Source: Candidatus Eiseniibacteriota bacterium (GTDB taxonomy: Bacteria > Joyebacterota > Joyebacteria > Joyebacterales > Joyebacteraceae). From it: a stretch of 7,655 nucleotides of DNA. How positions within the stretch are numbered: the stretch's first letter is position 1; each line of letters opens with the position of its first letter. Shown piece after piece: positions 6,339 through 7,655 of the stretch. The stretch spans positions 1 through 7,655 of the forward strand of contig JAUWRQ010000038.1 of NCBI GenBank assembly GCA_030610515.1. Direction: 5' to 3'. The position numbers were made by a program, and so were the translations under genes. The notes beneath the pieces are model-generated. The model was given only the letters and a program-made list of their open reading frames with translations, did not search any database and was not told the origin of the DNA.

Positions 6339-7490
6339 ACGTACCTCGAGGTACGAGGCGATGTCGCGTTTGGTGACGACGCCGACGAGCCTCCCGTCCT
6401 CTATCACGGGCAGCTTGCCGAGCCCCGAGGCGGCCATCTTCTGCATGGCCGTAGGCAGCGTGTCGCGCAGGGAGAGTGTGATGACGTCCGTGAGCGGGTG
6501 CATGGCCTGCGCCACGCTCGTGGTTCGCCACGCGCCCTGCGGCACGCGCTTCACCAGGCGGACCGAGATGACGCCAAGCGGAATGTCCCCGTCGACGACC
6601 GGGTAGGCGGTGTAGTGGTGACGCAGGAGGTAGATCTCGATGAGCTCTGACAGGGTGATGTCCGGCGGCACGGATACCACGTCGGTCACCATGACGCTGG
6701 TCACGCCGATGCCTGCAAGGGCCTCGCGCACAAGGACCTGCCTGTAGCTCCTGTCGGCCGCGTGCCTCAGGAAGAGCGCAATGAAGACGAACCACAGCCC
6801 CGGCAGGACGTACGCTCTGGAGAGCACACCGACGATGCCCGCCAGGATCAGGAGCCCCGCTATCACCTTCCCGACGGTGCTGGCGAGAAAGGTGGCGCGA
6901 CGGAGGCTGCCCGTGATCTTCCACACGATTGCGCGGAGGATCCGCCCGCCGTCCAGCGGAAGCCCCGGCAGCAGGTTGAAGCCCAGGAGGAACGAGTTGG
7001 CGAGCGCGAGGTAGAGGATGGCCAGTTGGAGGCCTGGGCGGCTGGATTCGTCGCCCATCGCCACGTACGCGATCCAGAAGCCCGCTGCCAGCGCGGCGCT
7101 CATCACGGGGCCTGCGAGCGCGACGCGGAGTTCCGTTCCCGGATCCGACGGCTCCCTGGATATCTCCGCGATGCCGCCGAAGAGGAACAACGTTATCTTT
7201 CGTACGGGGATCCCCGACAGCACAGCTACCACGCTGTGTGAGAGCTCGTGCACGAGCACGGAAGCGAAGAAGAAGAGGGCCGTGGGCACACCGAGCAGAA
7301 TGTAGTGGACGGGGGCACGGTCGGGGAGTGTCGTCGGGAACCAGCCGATGGTGAGCGTCGTGGCGATGAGGGCGACTATGAGGAACCACGTGTAGTCGGC
7401 GACGACACGGATGCCGAAGACCGAGAAGAGGGGGATGCCTCGACCTTGTCGCAGGAGCGCTGTGCCGCGGGCGCGGAATGCGTTCGCCAT
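6321..7490 (-). CDS. Site-2 protease family intramembrane zinc metalloprotease (M50) with two CBS domains
   Basis: A 389-residue polytopic membrane protease of the M50 subgroup with C-terminal CBS pairs (Rip3/SpoIVFB-like), which cleaves membrane-embedded substrates such as anti-sigma factors. The zinc-binding HELSH is at 81-85 (catalytic Glu82) and the third ligand is Asp180 in LLPGLPLDGGRI. The family FGG motif is at 105-106 (LFGGIAEI). Hydrophobic segments are at about 32-50, 62-92, 121-145, 155-173, 203-224 and 226-242, matching a six-helix core. CBS repeats at about 262-315 and 326-383 (PVVDGDIPLGVIS; KLPVIEDGRLVGVVTKRDI) suggest control by adenine nucleotides. The ATG is the only possible start: an in-frame TAG lies 12 nt upstream and no other ATG, GTG or TTG follows before the conserved GIPLFSVFGIRV. 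All catalytic residues are intact. The substrate is unknown; the convergent regulator is not obviously connected. Confidence 0.95.
   Translation of the reverse strand: MANAFRARGTALLRQGRGIPLFSVFGIRVVADYTWFLIVALIATTLTIGWFPTTLPDRAPVHYILLGVPTALFFFASVLVHELSHSVVAVLSGIPVRKITLFLFGGIAEISREPSDPGTELRVALAGPVMSAALAAGFWIAYVAMGDESSRPGLQLAILYLALANSFLLGFNLLPGLPLDGGRILRAIVWKITGSLRRATFLASTVGKVIAGLLILAGIVGVLSRAYVLPGLWFVFIALFLRHAADRSYRQVLVREALAGIGVTSVMVTDVVSVPPDITLSELIEIYLLRHHYTAYPVVDGDIPLGVISVRLVKRVPQGAWRTTSVAQAMHPLTDVITLSLRDTLPTAMQKMAASGLGKLPVIEDGRLVGVVTKRDIASYLEVRSDLSS
6340..6355. repeat. 16-bp perfect palindrome in the last codons of the protease gene
   Basis: CGTACCTCGAGGTACG is self-complementary over all 16 bases. 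On the minus strand it encodes part of the C-terminal tail ASYLEVRSD, just after the second CBS domain and two bases from the tandem duplication. It may be coincidence, or a hairpin that helped create the duplication. Confidence 0.6.
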
Positions 7491-7498
7491 GGCAGAAC

Positions 7499-7527
7499 AC
7501 TATAGCTTCGGGTCGTTGAAGGGTCAA
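7499..7527 (-). promoter_or_regulatory. Near-consensus sigma-70 promoter of the M50 protease gene
   Basis: On the minus strand, TTGACC (7522-7527) matches the -35 consensus at 5 of 6 bases. TATAGT (7499-7504) matches the -10 at 5 of 6. The spacer is exactly 17 nt. Only 8 nt (GTTCTGCC) lie between the -10 and the ATG, so transcription should start at or within 1-2 nt of the A of the start codon, leaving no room for a Shine-Dalgarno. Confidence 0.85.
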
Positions 7528-7655
7528 GGAAGCCGCACGAGACAATGAGAGGCTCCCGGACGCGACTGTGGTGCGAGCTGCCCGCGCGGACGCGATCAGG
7601 GCTGTGAGCATGGCCCGGGACCGTTCTGGTGCTGTCCTACTTTGATCCTTTCCCC

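Noticed and set aside
7516..7546. A possible divergent plus-strand promoter (TTGAAG, 19 nt, GACAAT)
   Set aside because: Spacing and -10 match are poor, and no convincing plus-strand gene follows before the window ends; only a 20-codon frame is present.
6178..7611. A 477-codon open frame on the minus strand, longer than the protease it overlaps
   Set aside because: Its translation is dominated by Arg, Pro, Ala and His with no family resemblance, while the other frame encodes a complete M50-CBS protease. It is a GC-rich shadow frame.

Overview
The window comes from a GC-rich bacterial chromosome. It looks like one of the uncultured FCB-superphylum lineages (Eisenbacteria, Latescibacteria or Krumholzibacteria type). 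The pointers are a secreted multidomain protease ending in a FlgD-like / type IX secretion C-terminal domain with the PNPF...WDGRDDAG...SGLYFVRL pattern, and a large lipoprotein with a PKD domain of the WDWENDGGWDT style. The lineage is an inference from protein style only. No phage, IS, CRISPR, tRNA or rRNA signal was seen.

Layout. (1) Positions 1-2418, plus strand: the 3' part of a carboxypeptidase T-like M14 zinc carboxypeptidase gene that begins left of the window. Both the end of its propeptide and its whole catalytic domain are readable in one frame, but an amber codon at 100-102 interrupts that frame at the propeptide/mature-enzyme junction. A strong intrinsic terminator follows at 2446-2481. 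(2) 2482-2698: a gene-free leader with two consecutive inverted repeats, then a good Shine-Dalgarno. (3) 2699-5008, plus: a 769-residue lipoprotein with a PKD domain and a C-terminal glutamine-amidotransferase-like domain. (4) 5009-5532: a 524-nt stretch with several inverted repeats, a plausible sigma-70 promoter and a small ORF whose TGA overlaps the ATG of the next gene. (5) 5533-6150, plus: a TetR/AcrR regulator resembling FadR/YsiA, with an unusual CxxC in its ligand-binding domain. (6) 6151-6320: a convergent spacer with an intrinsic terminator and a tandem duplication. (7) 6321-7490, minus: a six-helix site-2 protease (M50) with two C-terminal CBS domains. It is driven by a near-consensus promoter so close to the ATG that its mRNA should be leaderless. 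(8) 7528-7655: no gene seen.

How the genes relate. These look like four independent transcription units rather than one operon. The two left genes encode cell-envelope or extracellular proteins. The regulator and the membrane protease converge on a shared spacer and need not be linked functionally. All four complete genes end in TAG, so TAG is a working stop codon here and the amber codon in the peptidase is best explained as a lesion or an assembly error. I do not see a convincing new multigene system. The strongest unusual signals are the amber-split peptidase, the leaderless protease mRNA, the 32+30-nt tandem duplication over the protease stop codon, and the structured leaders.
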